The notes beneath the pieces were generated by a model. It had not been told where the DNA came from and made no database searches. It worked only from the letters and a program-made list of their open reading frames with translations. Shown piece after piece: positions 1-10,450 of a DNA stretch of 64,000 nt. Each line of letters begins with the position of its first letter. Position 1 is the stretch's first letter. The position numbers were made by a program, and so were the translations under genes. Source of the stretch: Curtobacterium sp. PhB115 (GTDB lineage: Bacteria; Actinomycetota; Actinomycetes; Actinomycetales; Microbacteriaceae); assembly GCF_003752025.1 (NCBI RefSeq), contig NZ_RJKR01000009.1, forward strand, positions 124,001 to 188,000, given 5' to 3'.

Positions 1-264
1 CCCGGCGGTCCGGTACCCGACGATGCCCTCGAGCCACGTCGATCCGGGGCGACGGATCGCCCACGTGTACTCGCGGTCCGACGCCCAGCCCGGACCGACG
101 AGGGCATCGACGAAGGTCGTCGCGTCCCGCGAGGAGTACGGCGACGGGACCGTGGTCCAGCGCACGACGTCGGGGTCCTGGCAGGCAGCGGTGATCGCCG
201 GAGCGTCCGCCCGGGTCGGGACGTCGAGTCGGACCCGGGCGGATTCCAGCGTGACGGGGAGCAT
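1..264 (-). CDS. GNAT-family N-acetyltransferase, N-terminal part (runs off the window)
   Basis: The visible 88 codons start at the ATG at 264 and continue past position 1. The product opens MLPVTLESARVRLDVPTRAD and continues with a conserved-looking stretch DPDVVRWTTVPSPYSSRDA. This is the usual opening of RimJ/RimL-like GNAT acetyltransferases, which transfer acetyl from acetyl-CoA to protein N-termini or small amines. The acetyl-CoA binding core lies outside the window, so the substrate cannot be judged. The start is only 2 nt after the trpS stop codon, so it is probably cotranscribed with and translationally coupled to trpS. Confidence 0.75.
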   Translation of the reverse strand, partial: MLPVTLESARVRLDVPTRADAPAITAACQDPDVVRWTTVPSPYSSRDATTFVDALVGPGWASDREYTWAIRRPGSTWLEGIVGYRTAG

Positions 265-266
265 CG

Positions 267-2161
<1,895 letters not shown>

Positions 2162-2168
2162 GCAGACC

Positions 2169-2174
2169 ACCCTA
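2169..2174 (-). promoter_or_regulatory. -10 element, leaderless start of xthA
   Basis: TAGGGT lies 7 nt before the xthA ATG with no Shine-Dalgarno sequence between them, as expected when transcription starts at or next to the start codon. Confidence 0.5.
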
Positions 2175-2219
2175 TCGGCGGGCGCCGACACCCCTGGACG
2201 GCCCTGGTCACGACCGGAC

Positions 2220-2267
2220 GACGGACGGGAGGCACGGTGCCAGCTGGCACCGTGCCTCCCGTCCGTC
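2220..2267. repeat. 48-bp perfect palindrome, family A copy 1
   Basis: Two 24-nt arms that are exact reverse complements meet at CAG|CTG with no spacer. The outer arm is GACGGACGGGAGGC and the inner part ACGGTGCCAG. It lies after the ptsH stop and before the xthA promoter, so it could end the ptsH transcript. The same element recurs at 8622, 48167, 53961, 57680 and 63463. Confidence 0.95.
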
Positions 2268-2299
2268 TCGTGGTCGCGTGCAGGACGCGACCCGCGTGA

Positions 2300-2572
2300 T
2301 CAGGCCGCGTCGTGGTCCGTCTGCAGGAACTCGACCAGGCTGTCGGCCGTCGTCTCGGCGTCGTCACCGGTCACGGTGAGCGCGACCTCGTCGCCGTTCT
2401 CGATGCCGAGGCCGAGCAGGGCGAGGATGCTGCCGGCGTTGCCGGACTTCTCGCCCTTGGCGATCGTGACCTGGTGGCCCGACGCCGTCACGGTCTGGAC
2501 GAAGAGGGAAGCGGGGCGGGCGTGCAGGCCGGACGCGCTCGCGACGGTCACGGTGCGGGTGGCTTCGGACAT
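2300..2572 (-). CDS. ptsH: HPr phosphocarrier protein of the PTS
   Basis: The 90-residue product is the size of HPr, the cytoplasmic carrier that takes phosphate from enzyme I and passes it to sugar-specific EIIA domains. The active-site histidine is His17 in SGLHARPASLF. The regulatory-serine region (Ser46 of other HPr proteins) reads NAGSILALLGLGI. ATG at 2572 is the start matching family length; an upstream in-frame ATG would add 11 non-conserved residues. The gene is downstream of the DeoR-type regulator on the same strand, divergent from ptsI and the mannitol genes. Confidence 0.93.
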   Translation of the reverse strand: MSEATRTVTVASASGLHARPASLFVQTVTASGHQVTIAKGEKSGNAGSILALLGLGIENGDEVALTVTGDDAETTADSLVEFLQTDHDAA

Positions 2573-2642
2573 CGATGTACTCCTGTCGATGGGTGGTGCG
2601 CTCATGCTAGCGAGCGCCGGGTGGGGCGGGTCCGGGCGGCGG

Positions 2643-3413
2643 TCAGGGTCGACCGGGCCAGAAGACCTCGGTGCCGGCGGCCTCGACCTCGCGGACCAGG
2701 TCGAGGTTGACGGCGGGGTCGGTGATGATCGTGTCGATGGCGGCGAGGGGTGCGACGCGGCCGAACTCCTCGCGCCCGAACTTGGTGTGGTCGGCGAGCA
2801 GGATGCTCCGCCTGGCGGACTTGATCATGGCGGACTTCACCGCGGCCTCGGCCATGTTGTGGGTCGTCAGGCCGCGTTCCGGGGTGATCCCGTTGATGCT
2901 CACGAAGGCGACGTCGACGCTCACCATGCCGATGAGCTGGTGCGTCCACGTGCCGACGCCGGCGAGCGAGTCGCTGCGGATGTTCCCGCCGAGCAGGTGC
3001 AGGTCGATGCCCGGGCGGTTCGCGACGGCCATCGCGACCGGCAACGAGTGCGTGACGACGGTGAGTCCGCGGTCGGGCGGGAGCATCTCGGCGAGGCAGA
3101 TCGTCGACGTGCCGGCGTCGATCATGATCGAGCCGTTCTCGGGCAGTTCCTCGAGCGCGGCCTCGGCGATGACCATCTTCTCGGTCTGGTTGATGCCGCC
3201 GCGGTCGCCGACGCCGGGGTGGATCGTGATGCGCTCGACCGGGATCGCGCCGCCGTGCGCCCGTCGGACCAACCCGCGGCGCTCGAGGCTCGTCAGGTCA
3301 CGGCGGATGGTCTCCGGCGTCACCTCGAGCAGTTCGGCGAGCTCCTTGACGTCCACCCGGCCGTGCGCGCGCGCCTGCTCGACGATGCGCTGGTGGCGTT
3401 CTGGTGCGTACAT
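2643..3413 (-). CDS. DeoR/GlpR-family transcriptional regulator
   Basis: The 256-residue protein has an N-terminal helix-turn-helix of the DeoR type (residues about 5-60, with ELAELLEVTPETIRRDL and the hinge RRAHGGAIP). It is followed by the DeoRC sugar-phosphate sensor domain, including IMIDAGTSTICLAEML and LLADHTKFG. Regulators of this family repress sugar operons until a phosphorylated sugar binds. It sits between ptsH and the divergent ptsI-mtlA-mtlF-mtlD genes, so mannitol-1-phosphate or fructose-6-phosphate control of this PTS cluster is the natural inference. The start MYAPERHQRIV is the normal beginning for the family. Confidence 0.9.
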   Translation of the reverse strand: MYAPERHQRIVEQARAHGRVDVKELAELLEVTPETIRRDLTSLERRGLVRRAHGGAIPVERITIHPGVGDRGGINQTEKMVIAEAALEELPENGSIMIDAGTSTICLAEMLPPDRGLTVVTHSLPVAMAVANRPGIDLHLLGGNIRSDSLAGVGTWTHQLIGMVSVDVAFVSINGITPERGLTTHNMAEAAVKSAMIKSARRSILLADHTKFGREEFGRVAPLAAIDTIITDPAVNLDLVREVEAAGTEVFWPGRP

Positions 3414-3494
3414 CGGACCTCGTCGTCTCAGGGTCGGAACGGAACGGACATGCTCGGGCACGTGTCGGACGGTCGTGTCCGGTTCCGGATCGCG

Positions 3495-3572
3495 GCCAGA
3501 CGCAAACGGGCATCTGTTTCTGCATTTTTATCCCCGGATGTGTTTGTTTGTCAACGCGGATCGGGGTAGTGT
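3495..3572 (+). promoter_or_regulatory. ptsI/mtl promoter with probable DeoR-type operator
   Basis: This is an unusually AT-rich stretch for the window, between the divergent regulator and ptsI. A promoter on the + strand can be read as TTGTTT (3544-3549), a 17-nt spacer, then TAGTGT (3567-3572). Directly repeated TGTTT units occur at about 3515 and 3541-3549, inside and upstream of the promoter, as expected of a DeoR-family operator. The assignment rests on position and repeat pattern only. Confidence 0.5.
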
Positions 3573-3665
3573 GCTGCTCAGCCGCACCGGCGAGGTCCCG
3601 TCTCAGCCGTGCGCGCACCGAACGAAGACCCCACCGCAAGCGCGTGTGAGATGAAGGAGTCTCGA

Positions 3666-5321
3666 ATGTCCGAACTGCTCGGCACCGGCGTCGGCCGTGG
3701 CGTCGCCCACGGCCCCGTGCTCCGCATGGCGGACCCCCTCGGCGAACCGTCGAAGGACGCGCTGCAGGGCTCGGCGGACGATGCCAAGCAGGCTGTGCAC
3801 GCCGCACTCGCCGCGGTGGCAGAGGACCTGAACAAGCGCGGACAGCTCGCCGGTGGCGACGCCCAGGCCGTGCTCGAGGCGCAGGCGCTGATGGCGCAGG
3901 ACCCGACGCTCCTCGACGACGTGCACACCCGCATCGACGGCGGCACCAACGCCGAGCGTGCCGTGTACGAGGCGTTCGCGCAGTTCCGCGACCTGCTCGT
4001 CGGCATGGGCGGCTACATGGGGGAGCGCGCGGCCGACCTCGACGACGTCGCCCAGCGCATCATCGCGAAGCTCCGCGGCGTGCACGCTCCGGGCGTCCCC
4101 GAGTCGGACACCCCCTTCGTGCTCGTCGCCCGTGACCTCGCGCCGGCCGACACCGCACTCCTCGACCTCGACAAGGTGCTCGCACTCGTCACCCGTGACG
4201 GCGGCCCGACGTCGCACACCGCGATCCTCGCCCGCGCCAAGGGCATCACCGCGATCGTCGGCGTGACCGGGGCCGACGACCTCGTCGACGGGCAGGCGAT
4301 CGTCGTCGACTCCGTCGCCGGCACCGTGGTCACCGAGCCGTCCGAGTCGCTCGTGGCCGAGGTCGAGCAGCGCATCGCCGACCGCCTCGCCGCAGCCGCC
4401 GCACCGCTCACCGCCGGTGCCCTGGCCGACGGCCACGTCGTGCCCCTGCTCGCGAACCTCGGCAGCCCCGCCGACGCCGCGGGTGCCGTTGCTCTCGGTG
4501 CGGAGGGCGTGGGGCTCTTCCGCACCGAGTTCCTCTTCCTCGACTCGCCGAAGGCGCCGACCGTCGACGAGCAGACCGAGTCCTACCGACAGCTCCTCGC
4601 CGCGTTCCCGGGCAAGAAGGTCGTCGTCCGCGCACTCGACGCCGGCGCCGACAAGCCGCTGCCGTTCCTCACCGACAAGGACGAGGAGAACCCGGCGCTC
4701 GGTCGCCGTGGACTCCGGGCCCTCCGGAACCACCCCGAGGTGCTGCGCGACCAGCTCACCGCCCTCGCGCAGGCCGACGCCGCGACCGAGGCCGACCTCT
4801 GGGTGATGGCCCCGATGGTCGCCGACGCCGAGGAGACCGAGTACTTCGTCACCCTCGCGCGCGAGCTCGGGATCCGCACCGCCGGCGTGATGGCCGAGGT
4901 GCCCTCGCTCGCCCTGATGGCCGAGCAGGTCTTCCAGAACGCGGACTTCGTGTCGATCGGCACGAACGATCTGACCCAGTACACGATGGCCGCCGACCGC
5001 ATGCTCGGCACCGTCGCCTCGTACCAGGACCCGTGGCACCCCGCCGTCCTGCGCCTCGTCGCGCAGCTCGGAGCGGCCGGCGCCGACGCTGGGAAGCCCG
5101 TCGGCATCTGCGGTGAGGCCGCAGCCGACCCGCTGCTCGCCGTCGTCCTCGTCGGTCTCGGCGCCACCACCCTCTCCATGACTCCCGCGGCCCTGGCCGA
5201 CGTGCGTGCCGAGCTCGGCAACCACACGCTCGAGCAGGCCCGTGAGATGGCCCAGGCGGCACTCGCCGCGAGCACGGCGGCGGCCGCCAAGTCCGCCGCG
5301 GCCGCGGCGCACGCCGCCTGA
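3666..5321 (+). CDS. ptsI: Phosphoenolpyruvate-protein phosphotransferase (PTS enzyme I)
   Basis: The 551-residue cytoplasmic enzyme autophosphorylates from PEP and passes phosphate to HPr. The phosphohistidine is His184 in GGPTSHTAILARAKGI. The C-terminal PEP-binding barrel carries EGVGLFRTEFLFL, ALDAGADKPLPF, SIGTNDLTQY and the catalytic-Cys segment VGICGEAAADP. The start at 3666 has AAGGAG 5 nt upstream; the longer open frame has no support. The C-terminus is Ala-rich. It is the first gene of an apparent ptsI-mtlA-mtlF-mtlD operon, so general and mannitol-specific PTS parts are expressed together. Confidence 0.95.
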   Translation: MSELLGTGVGRGVAHGPVLRMADPLGEPSKDALQGSADDAKQAVHAALAAVAEDLNKRGQLAGGDAQAVLEAQALMAQDPTLLDDVHTRIDGGTNAERAVYEAFAQFRDLLVGMGGYMGERAADLDDVAQRIIAKLRGVHAPGVPESDTPFVLVARDLAPADTALLDLDKVLALVTRDGGPTSHTAILARAKGITAIVGVTGADDLVDGQAIVVDSVAGTVVTEPSESLVAEVEQRIADRLAAAAAPLTAGALADGHVVPLLANLGSPADAAGAVALGAEGVGLFRTEFLFLDSPKAPTVDEQTESYRQLLAAFPGKKVVVRALDAGADKPLPFLTDKDEENPALGRRGLRALRNHPEVLRDQLTALAQADAATEADLWVMAPMVADAEETEYFVTLARELGIRTAGVMAEVPSLALMAEQVFQNADFVSIGTNDLTQYTMAADRMLGTVASYQDPWHPAVLRLVAQLGAAGADAGKPVGICGEAAADPLLAVVLVGLGATTLSMTPAALADVRAELGNHTLEQAREMAQAALAASTAAAAKSAAAAAHAA

Positions 5322-5386
5322 GCCAGCACCACCCCACCACCCCTTCCGCACCAGCAGCAGCTCCACCACACAGAAAGTCACCGCAC

Positions 5387-6940
5387 ATGACAACGTCGTC
5401 CGTTGCAGCGCCCGACGCACCCGCGAACTCGCGGGGCGGCGCACGCGTCGCCGTTCAGAAGTTCGGCACGTTCCTCTCCGGCATGGTCATGCCCAACATC
5501 GCGATCTTCATCGCGTGGGGCATCATCACCGCGTTCTTCATCGAGACCGGATGGACGCCGGTCGGCATCCTCGGCGGTTTCGGTGAGACCGGCGGCGTCG
5601 CCAACATCGGCCTCGTCGGCCCGATCCTGACCTACCTCATCCCGCTCGCGATCGCGATCCAGGGTGGCCGGATGGTCTACGAGACCCGCGGTGCCGTGGT
5701 CGGCTCGATCATGACCATGGGTGTCATCATCGGTGCCAACGGCACGACGATGATCCTCGGCGCGATGATCTGCGGGCCGCTCGGCGCGTACCTCATCAAG
5801 CAGATCGACAAGATCTGGGACGGCAAGATCAAGCCCGGCTTCGAGATGCTCGTCAACAACTACGCGGCAGGCATCCTCGGCTTCGCGTTGGCGATGGTCG
5901 GGTTCTTCTGGCTCGCCCCGCTCTTCAAGCTCATCGCCGAGGGCCTCGGCGACGCGGTGAACTTCCTCGTCCAGCACTCGCTGCTGCCGCTCGCCAGCGT
6001 CATCATCGAGCCGGCCAAGGTCTTCTTCCTGAACAACGCCATCAACCACGGTGTGCTCGACCAGCTCGGTGCGCAGCAGGTGGCGGAGTCCGGCAAGTCG
6101 ATCCTGTTCCTGCTCGAGGCGAACCCCGGCCCCGGTCTCGGCATCCTGCTCGCCTTCACCTTCTTCGGTGTCGGCATCGCTCGCTCGACCGCTCCCGGCG
6201 CGATCATCATCCAGTTCCTCGGTGGCATCCACGAGATCTACTTCCCGTACGTGCTGCAGAAGCCGGTCCTGTTCATCGCCGTCATCCTCGGTGGTGCCAC
6301 GGGTGTCGCGACCAACGTCGCGTTCCACTCCGGCCTCGTCGCCCCGGCGTCGCCCGGATCGATCTTCGCGGTCCTCGGTGCCACGGCGAAGGACAGCTTC
6401 CTCGGTGTCATCCTCTCCGTGATCCTGTCCGCCGCGGTGTCGTTCGCGGTCGCGTCGTTCTTCCTCATCGCGACCCGCAAGCGTGACCTGGCGACCGGTG
6501 GTGGCGACATGACCGCCGCGATGGCCAAGCTCCAGGCGAACAAGGGCCGCGACGTCAACTCGGCGACCGCTGGGCTCCTCGGCAACAACTCCCCGGCCAA
6601 CGAGGAAGAGGCCGAGGCCTCGCTCGGTGGCGTCGGCTCGGCGACCACCACGGCGACGAAGGTCCAGAACCTGGTCTTCGCCTGCGACGCCGGCATGGGC
6701 TCGAGCGCCATGGGTGCCAGCGTCCTGCGCAACAAGATCAAGAAGGCGGGCATCGAGGGGGTCACGGTCACCAACAAGGCGATCGCGAACCTGTCCGGTG
6801 ACGAGGACCTGATCATCACGCAGGAGGAACTGACGGACCGCGCCAAGCAGAAGAACCCGAACGCGCAGCACGTGTCGGTCGGCAACTTCATGAACGCGCC
6901 GCAGTACGACGAAGTCGTCGAACAGCTCAAGAACCAGTAA
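5387..6940 (+). CDS. mtlA: PTS mannitol transporter, EIICB
   Basis: The 517-residue inner-membrane permease imports and phosphorylates mannitol. Residues about 22-370 form the hydrophobic EIIC domain, with the family motifs GTFLSGMVMPNIAIFIAWG, GGIHEIYFPYVLQKP and NVAFHSGLVAPASPGS. A flexible linker leads to the EIIB domain (about 420-517), whose phosphocysteine is Cys433 in FACDAGMGSSAMG. No EIIA domain is fused; it is supplied by the next gene. There is no strong Shine-Dalgarno sequence, only AGAAAG about 10 nt before the ATG. A hairpin follows the stop. Confidence 0.95.
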   Translation: MTTSSVAAPDAPANSRGGARVAVQKFGTFLSGMVMPNIAIFIAWGIITAFFIETGWTPVGILGGFGETGGVANIGLVGPILTYLIPLAIAIQGGRMVYETRGAVVGSIMTMGVIIGANGTTMILGAMICGPLGAYLIKQIDKIWDGKIKPGFEMLVNNYAAGILGFALAMVGFFWLAPLFKLIAEGLGDAVNFLVQHSLLPLASVIIEPAKVFFLNNAINHGVLDQLGAQQVAESGKSILFLLEANPGPGLGILLAFTFFGVGIARSTAPGAIIIQFLGGIHEIYFPYVLQKPVLFIAVILGGATGVATNVAFHSGLVAPASPGSIFAVLGATAKDSFLGVILSVILSAAVSFAVASFFLIATRKRDLATGGGDMTAAMAKLQANKGRDVNSATAGLLGNNSPANEEEAEASLGGVGSATTTATKVQNLVFACDAGMGSSAMGASVLRNKIKKAGIEGVTVTNKAIANLSGDEDLIITQEELTDRAKQKNPNAQHVSVGNFMNAPQYDEVVEQLKNQ

Positions 6941-6954
6941 CGAAGTGCAGTATC

Positions 6955-6982
6955 GGAGGGGACGGCGAACGCCGTCCCCTCC
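6955..6982 (+). terminator. Intercistronic hairpin between mtlA and mtlF
   Basis: A perfect 12-bp stem (GGAGGGGACGGC and its complement) closes a GAAC loop. No U-run follows, so it may act as an attenuator or mRNA-stabilising hairpin that sets the mtlA to mtlF/mtlD ratio rather than a full stop. Confidence 0.7.
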
Positions 6983-7014
6983 ATCACGTCCTCGAACAAC
7001 AAGGAGAACCACCG

Positions 7015-7452
7015 ATGCCCGTCCTGCAGGAGAGCCAGATCCGCATCCACACCGAGGACACCGCGCCGACCAAGTCGGAGGCGATGAAGGAGGCGGCCGA
7101 GATCCTCGAGGCTGCGGGCGCGGTGACCGCGGACTACTACCCGGCGATGCTCGAGCGTGAGAAGAGCGTGTCCACGTACATGGGCAACTTCCTCGCGATC
7201 CCGCACGGCACGAACGACGCGAAGGACGCCATCAAGACCTCGGCGCTGTCGTTCATCCGCTACGCCACCCCGATCGACTGGGACGGCAACCCGGTGCGCT
7301 TCGTCGTCGGCATCGCCGGCGTGAACAACGAGCACCTCGACATCCTGTCGAAGATCGCGATCGTGTTCTCCGACGAGGACGAGGTCCAGAAGCTCACCGA
7401 CGCCGCCGACACGAGCGCGATCCTGTCGATCCTCGGCGAGGTCAACGAGTGA
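7015..7452 (+). CDS. mtlF: PTS mannitol EIIA component
   Basis: The 145-residue cytoplasmic protein is a PTS EIIA type-2 (mannitol/fructose) domain that carries phosphate from HPr to the EIIB domain of MtlA. The phosphohistidine is His64 in [18 protein letters not shown] lies about 8 nt before the ATG. Its stop overlaps the GTG start of mtlD by the GTGA pattern, implying translational coupling. Length and order match the split mannitol PTS found in Gram-positive bacteria. Confidence 0.94.
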   Translation: MPVLQESQIRIHTEDTAPTKSEAMKEAAEILEAAGAVTADYYPAMLEREKSVSTYMGNFLAIPHGTNDAKDAIKTSALSFIRYATPIDWDGNPVRFVVGIAGVNNEHLDILSKIAIVFSDEDEVQKLTDAADTSAILSILGEVNE

Positions 7453-8606
7453 GCACCACGACCGCCGTCCACTTCGGCGCCGGGAACATCGGCCGCGGCT
7501 TCGTCGGGCTGCTCCTGCACGAGGCGGGCTACGAGGTCGTCTTCGCGGATGTGGCCGCACCGCTGATCGACGCACTCGCCGCCGCTGACTCCTACACGGT
7601 GCACGAGGTCGGGACCGGTGCCCAGGACCACGTCGTCACGAACTTCCGGGCCCTGAACAGCGCCCAGGACGAGGACGGTGTCGTCGCCGAGATCGCGTCC
7701 GCCGCGATCGTCACGTGTGCCGTCGGCCCGAACGTCCTGAAGTTCATCGCGCCGGTGATCGCGCGGGCCTTGGTCGCTCGTGACGCCTCGGCTGCGCCGA
7801 TCGCCGTGATGGCGTGCGAGAACGCCCTGAACGCCACCGACCGCCTGCGCGAGTTCATCGTGGACGCGCTGCCCGCCGACGGCCGTGACGAGGCCCTCGC
7901 CAAGGCCGTCTTCGCGAACACCGCCGTGGACCGCATCGTCCCCGCGCAGCCCGAGGGTGCCGGCCTCGACGTCACCGTCGAGACCTACTTCGAGTGGGCC
8001 ATCGACCGCACCCCGTTCGGTGGGAACGAGCCGGAGATCCCCGGTGCGCACTACGTCGACGGGCTCGCCGCCTCGATCGAGCGCAAGCTCTTCACGGTGA
8101 ACACCGGCCACGCCACCGTCGCGTACCACGGCTTCGTCGCGGGCGCGGACAAGATCTCCGACGCCATCGCGATCCCCGCCGTGCGCTCCGAGCTCGAGGC
8201 CGTGCTCGCCGAGACGAGCGACCTGCTCGTCCGCCGCCACGAGCTCGACCCCGAGGTGCACCGCGCCTACGTGCAGGCGATCATCGCGCGGTTCGAGAAC
8301 CCGCACCTGCCCGACACCGTGACCCGCGTCGGCCGTCAGCCGCTCCGGAAGCTGTCGCGCGACGAGCGCTTCGTCTCGCCCGCGGCCGCACTGGCCGAGG
8401 ACGGCAACGAGCCGACGGCGCTCCTCGACGCGATGGGTGCGGCACTCCGCTTCGACGTCGCCGACGACGAGCAGAGCGTCGAGCTCCAGGCGCTCCTGGC
8501 GTCGGACGCTTCCGACGCCGAGGTCGTCACGCAGATCACCGGGCTCGACGAGCAGCACCCGCTGCACGCCGCGTTCGCGGACCGGGTGCGTTCGGTGCGC
8601 GCGTAG
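7449..8606 (+). CDS. mtlD: Mannitol-1-phosphate 5-dehydrogenase
   Basis: The 385-residue enzyme oxidises imported mannitol-1-phosphate to fructose-6-phosphate with NAD+. The N-terminal Rossmann motif is [13 protein letters not shown], and the catalytic-domain signature is seen around [16 protein letters not shown] with the conserved Lys and His residues. The GTG start overlaps the mtlF stop by 4 nt. It is the last gene of the PTS cluster and is followed 15 nt later by a family A palindrome that may end the transcript. Confidence 0.94.
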   Translation: MSTTTAVHFGAGNIGRGFVGLLLHEAGYEVVFADVAAPLIDALAAADSYTVHEVGTGAQDHVVTNFRALNSAQDEDGVVAEIASAAIVTCAVGPNVLKFIAPVIARALVARDASAAPIAVMACENALNATDRLREFIVDALPADGRDEALAKAVFANTAVDRIVPAQPEGAGLDVTVETYFEWAIDRTPFGGNEPEIPGAHYVDGLAASIERKLFTVNTGHATVAYHGFVAGADKISDAIAIPAVRSELEAVLAETSDLLVRRHELDPEVHRAYVQAIIARFENPHLPDTVTRVGRQPLRKLSRDERFVSPAAALAEDGNEPTALLDAMGAALRFDVADDEQSVELQALLASDASDAEVVTQITGLDEQHPLHAAFADRVRSVRA

Positions 8607-8621
8607 CGACGTCCCCACATT

Positions 8622-8665
8622 CGGACGGGAGGCGCGGTGCCAGCTGGCACCGCGCCTCCCGTCCG
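8622..8665. repeat. 44-bp perfect palindrome, family A copy 2
   Basis: Arms of 22 nt (CGGACGGGAGGCGCGGTGCC plus AG) are exact complements and meet without a loop. It sits directly after mtlD and before the oxidoreductase gene. It differs from copy 1 by one compensated base pair in the arm (GCGCGG in place of GCACGG), so the pairing has been kept. Confidence 0.95.
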
Positions 8666-8762
8666 TTCCGGGTCGCGTCACGTGCGTCTGGTGCGTCGTG
8701 CTCGTCGTGCTCGTCGGGTGCGTCGGGTGCACCGCGCCCGTCCGTCCCGTGGGATCGACGCG

Positions 8763-8768
8763 TAGCGT
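8763..8768 (+). promoter_or_regulatory. -10 element, leaderless start of the oxidoreductase gene
   Basis: TAGCGT lies 7 nt before the ATG at 8776, with no Shine-Dalgarno sequence in between. Confidence 0.5.
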
Positions 8769-8775
8769 CACCGGC

Positions 8776-9753
8776 ATGACGAAGCACTGGGCGGCACCAC
8801 GGTTCGGCGGCAGCGAGGTCCTGGAGTTCGTGGAGACCGACGTCCCCGCTCCCGGTCCCGGCGAGGTCACCATCGCCGTGCGCGCCGCCGGCATGAACCC
8901 CGCGGACACGAAGCACACCCGGCAGGGCGACCCCGCGGACCTGCCGATGGCCGTCGGCTACGAGGTCGCCGGCGTGATCAGTGCCGTCGGCCCTGACACC
9001 GAGATCGCCTCCGGCGGGGGAGCGGTCGGCGACGAGGTCCTCGCGTTCCGCGTCACCGGCGGCTGGACGTCGGCGCTCACGGTGCCGGCGTCCGACGTCT
9101 TCGCGAAGCCCGAGGCGATCGGCTTCCCGGAGGCCGCGAACCTGCTCCTCGCCGGCACGACCGCTGCCGACATGCTCCGCGTGACCCGTGCCGAGGGCCG
9201 CGACACCGTGCTGGTGCACGGTGCGTCCGGAGCGGTCGGCGTCAGCCTGCTGCAGCAGCTCCGGCTGCTCGGCGCGCGGGTGATCGGCACGGCCTCCGAG
9301 CGGGGTGCCGACGTCGTCCGTCGCTTCGGCGGCGAGTGGGTGGCGTACGGCGACGGCCTGGAGGCACGGGTGCGGTCGATCGCACCCTCCGGGATCGACG
9401 TGGCGCTGGACTGCGTCGGCACCGACGAGGCCGTCGACGTGTCGCTCGCGTTGGTCGCGGACCGCGCACGGATCGTGACGATCGCGGCGCCGGCACGGGC
9501 ATCGTCGGACGGCATCGCCGTGGTGGGTGGGGCACAGCCGGCGAGCAAGGCGTTCCGGGACTCGGTGCGCCAGCGCCTGATCGACCTGGCGGGCGCCGGA
9601 GGGCTCGAGGTCCCCGTGGCGCGGACCTTCCCGCTCGCCGATGCCCGGGATGCTGCAGCGCTGCTGGAGTCCGGGCACCCCGGTGGGAAGCTCGCACTCG
9701 TGCCAGACTCTGAGCGGACCGACAGCACGCCGCCGGAAGGAACGAACTCGTGA
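8776..9753 (+). CDS. NADPH:quinone reductase-like medium-chain oxidoreductase
   Basis: The 325-residue protein is a zinc-independent member of the MDR superfamily. It has a GroES-like N-terminal domain with AGMNPADTKHTRQGDP and an NADPH-binding Rossmann domain with VLVHGASGAVGVSLLQQLRLLGA. No structural zinc cysteines are visible. Members reduce quinones or enones; the substrate here cannot be told. The chosen start MTKHWAAPRFGGSEVLEF is typical for the family. The stop overlaps the GTG of the first DUF805 gene, an unusual partnership. Confidence 0.88.
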   Translation: MTKHWAAPRFGGSEVLEFVETDVPAPGPGEVTIAVRAAGMNPADTKHTRQGDPADLPMAVGYEVAGVISAVGPDTEIASGGGAVGDEVLAFRVTGGWTSALTVPASDVFAKPEAIGFPEAANLLLAGTTAADMLRVTRAEGRDTVLVHGASGAVGVSLLQQLRLLGARVIGTASERGADVVRRFGGEWVAYGDGLEARVRSIAPSGIDVALDCVGTDEAVDVSLALVADRARIVTIAAPARASSDGIAVVGGAQPASKAFRDSVRQRLIDLAGAGGLEVPVARTFPLADARDAAALLESGHPGGKLALVPDSERTDSTPPEGTNS

Positions 9754-10370
9754 GCGACCAGTACCCCCAGGATCCCTACGGACAGCAGCCGAAGGACCCG
9801 TACGGGCAGCAGCCGCCCGCCGGGCAGCAGCCGCCGTACGGGGCGCAGCCGCCCTACGGGGCACAGCCGCCGTACGGGCAGGCGCAGGACCCGTACGCGC
9901 AGCAGCAGCCGTCCGCCCAGCAGCCGCCGTACGGACAACAGCCGCAGTTGCAGCCGTACGGGGAGCAGCCTGCGACCCAGGGCGAGCCGCCGCTCTGGGC
10001 ACCCTGGTACGGGATCTCGTTCCCGAAGGCCTTCACGCGGTTCTGGAAGAAGTACGTCCGGTTCGACGGTCGCGCGAGCCAGTCGGAGTACTGGTTCTGG
10101 GCGCTCTGGTACGTGATCGGCTCGGTCGCCGCCGGCCTGATCGGCAACGGCGTCGCCGACGGTTCCCGCGGCTTCGACGGACTCTGGGCACTGGCCTGCG
10201 CGCTCGGCTTCATCGCCCTCACCGTTCGGCGTCTGCACGACGTGAACCTCAGCGGGCTCCTCGCACTGCTGTTCATCATCCCGCCGGTCGGCGTCGTGTT
10301 CTCGCTCGTCATCGGGCTGATCGGGTCGAACCCGCAGGGGCAGCAGTACGACCGCCCACAGGCGGGATAG
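9750..10370 (+). CDS. DUF805 membrane protein with PYGQQ-rich tail (paralogue 1)
   Basis: Of 206 residues, the first 80 or so are low-complexity Q/P/Y/G repeats (units such as DPYGQQP and PPYGAQ), predicted disordered. The conserved joint PLWAPWYGISF then leads into the DUF805 domain with three or four hydrophobic helices (about 114-134, 143-160, 167-192) and the family motif LTVRRLHDVNLSG. GTG start with GGAAGG upstream, overlapping the preceding stop. The role of DUF805 proteins is unknown. The tail faces one side of the membrane and could mediate self-association; that is inference. Confidence 0.85.
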   Translation: MSDQYPQDPYGQQPKDPYGQQPPAGQQPPYGAQPPYGAQPPYGQAQDPYAQQQPSAQQPPYGQQPQLQPYGEQPATQGEPPLWAPWYGISFPKAFTRFWKKYVRFDGRASQSEYWFWALWYVIGSVAAGLIGNGVADGSRGFDGLWALACALGFIALTVRRLHDVNLSGLLALLFIIPPVGVVFSLVIGLIGSNPQGQQYDRPQAG

Positions 10371-10450
10371 CACGGCGTCACGTCCCTGACGCGTCCTCGT
10401 GTGTTCTGGTTGACTCTGACCCGACCACAGCACAACTCGAGGGGGACCCC

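Noticed and set aside
2220..2267. Family A palindromes as plain intrinsic terminators
   Set aside because: No U-runs follow them and copy 6 lies between divergent promoters. Termination may be a side effect for some copies but does not explain the family.
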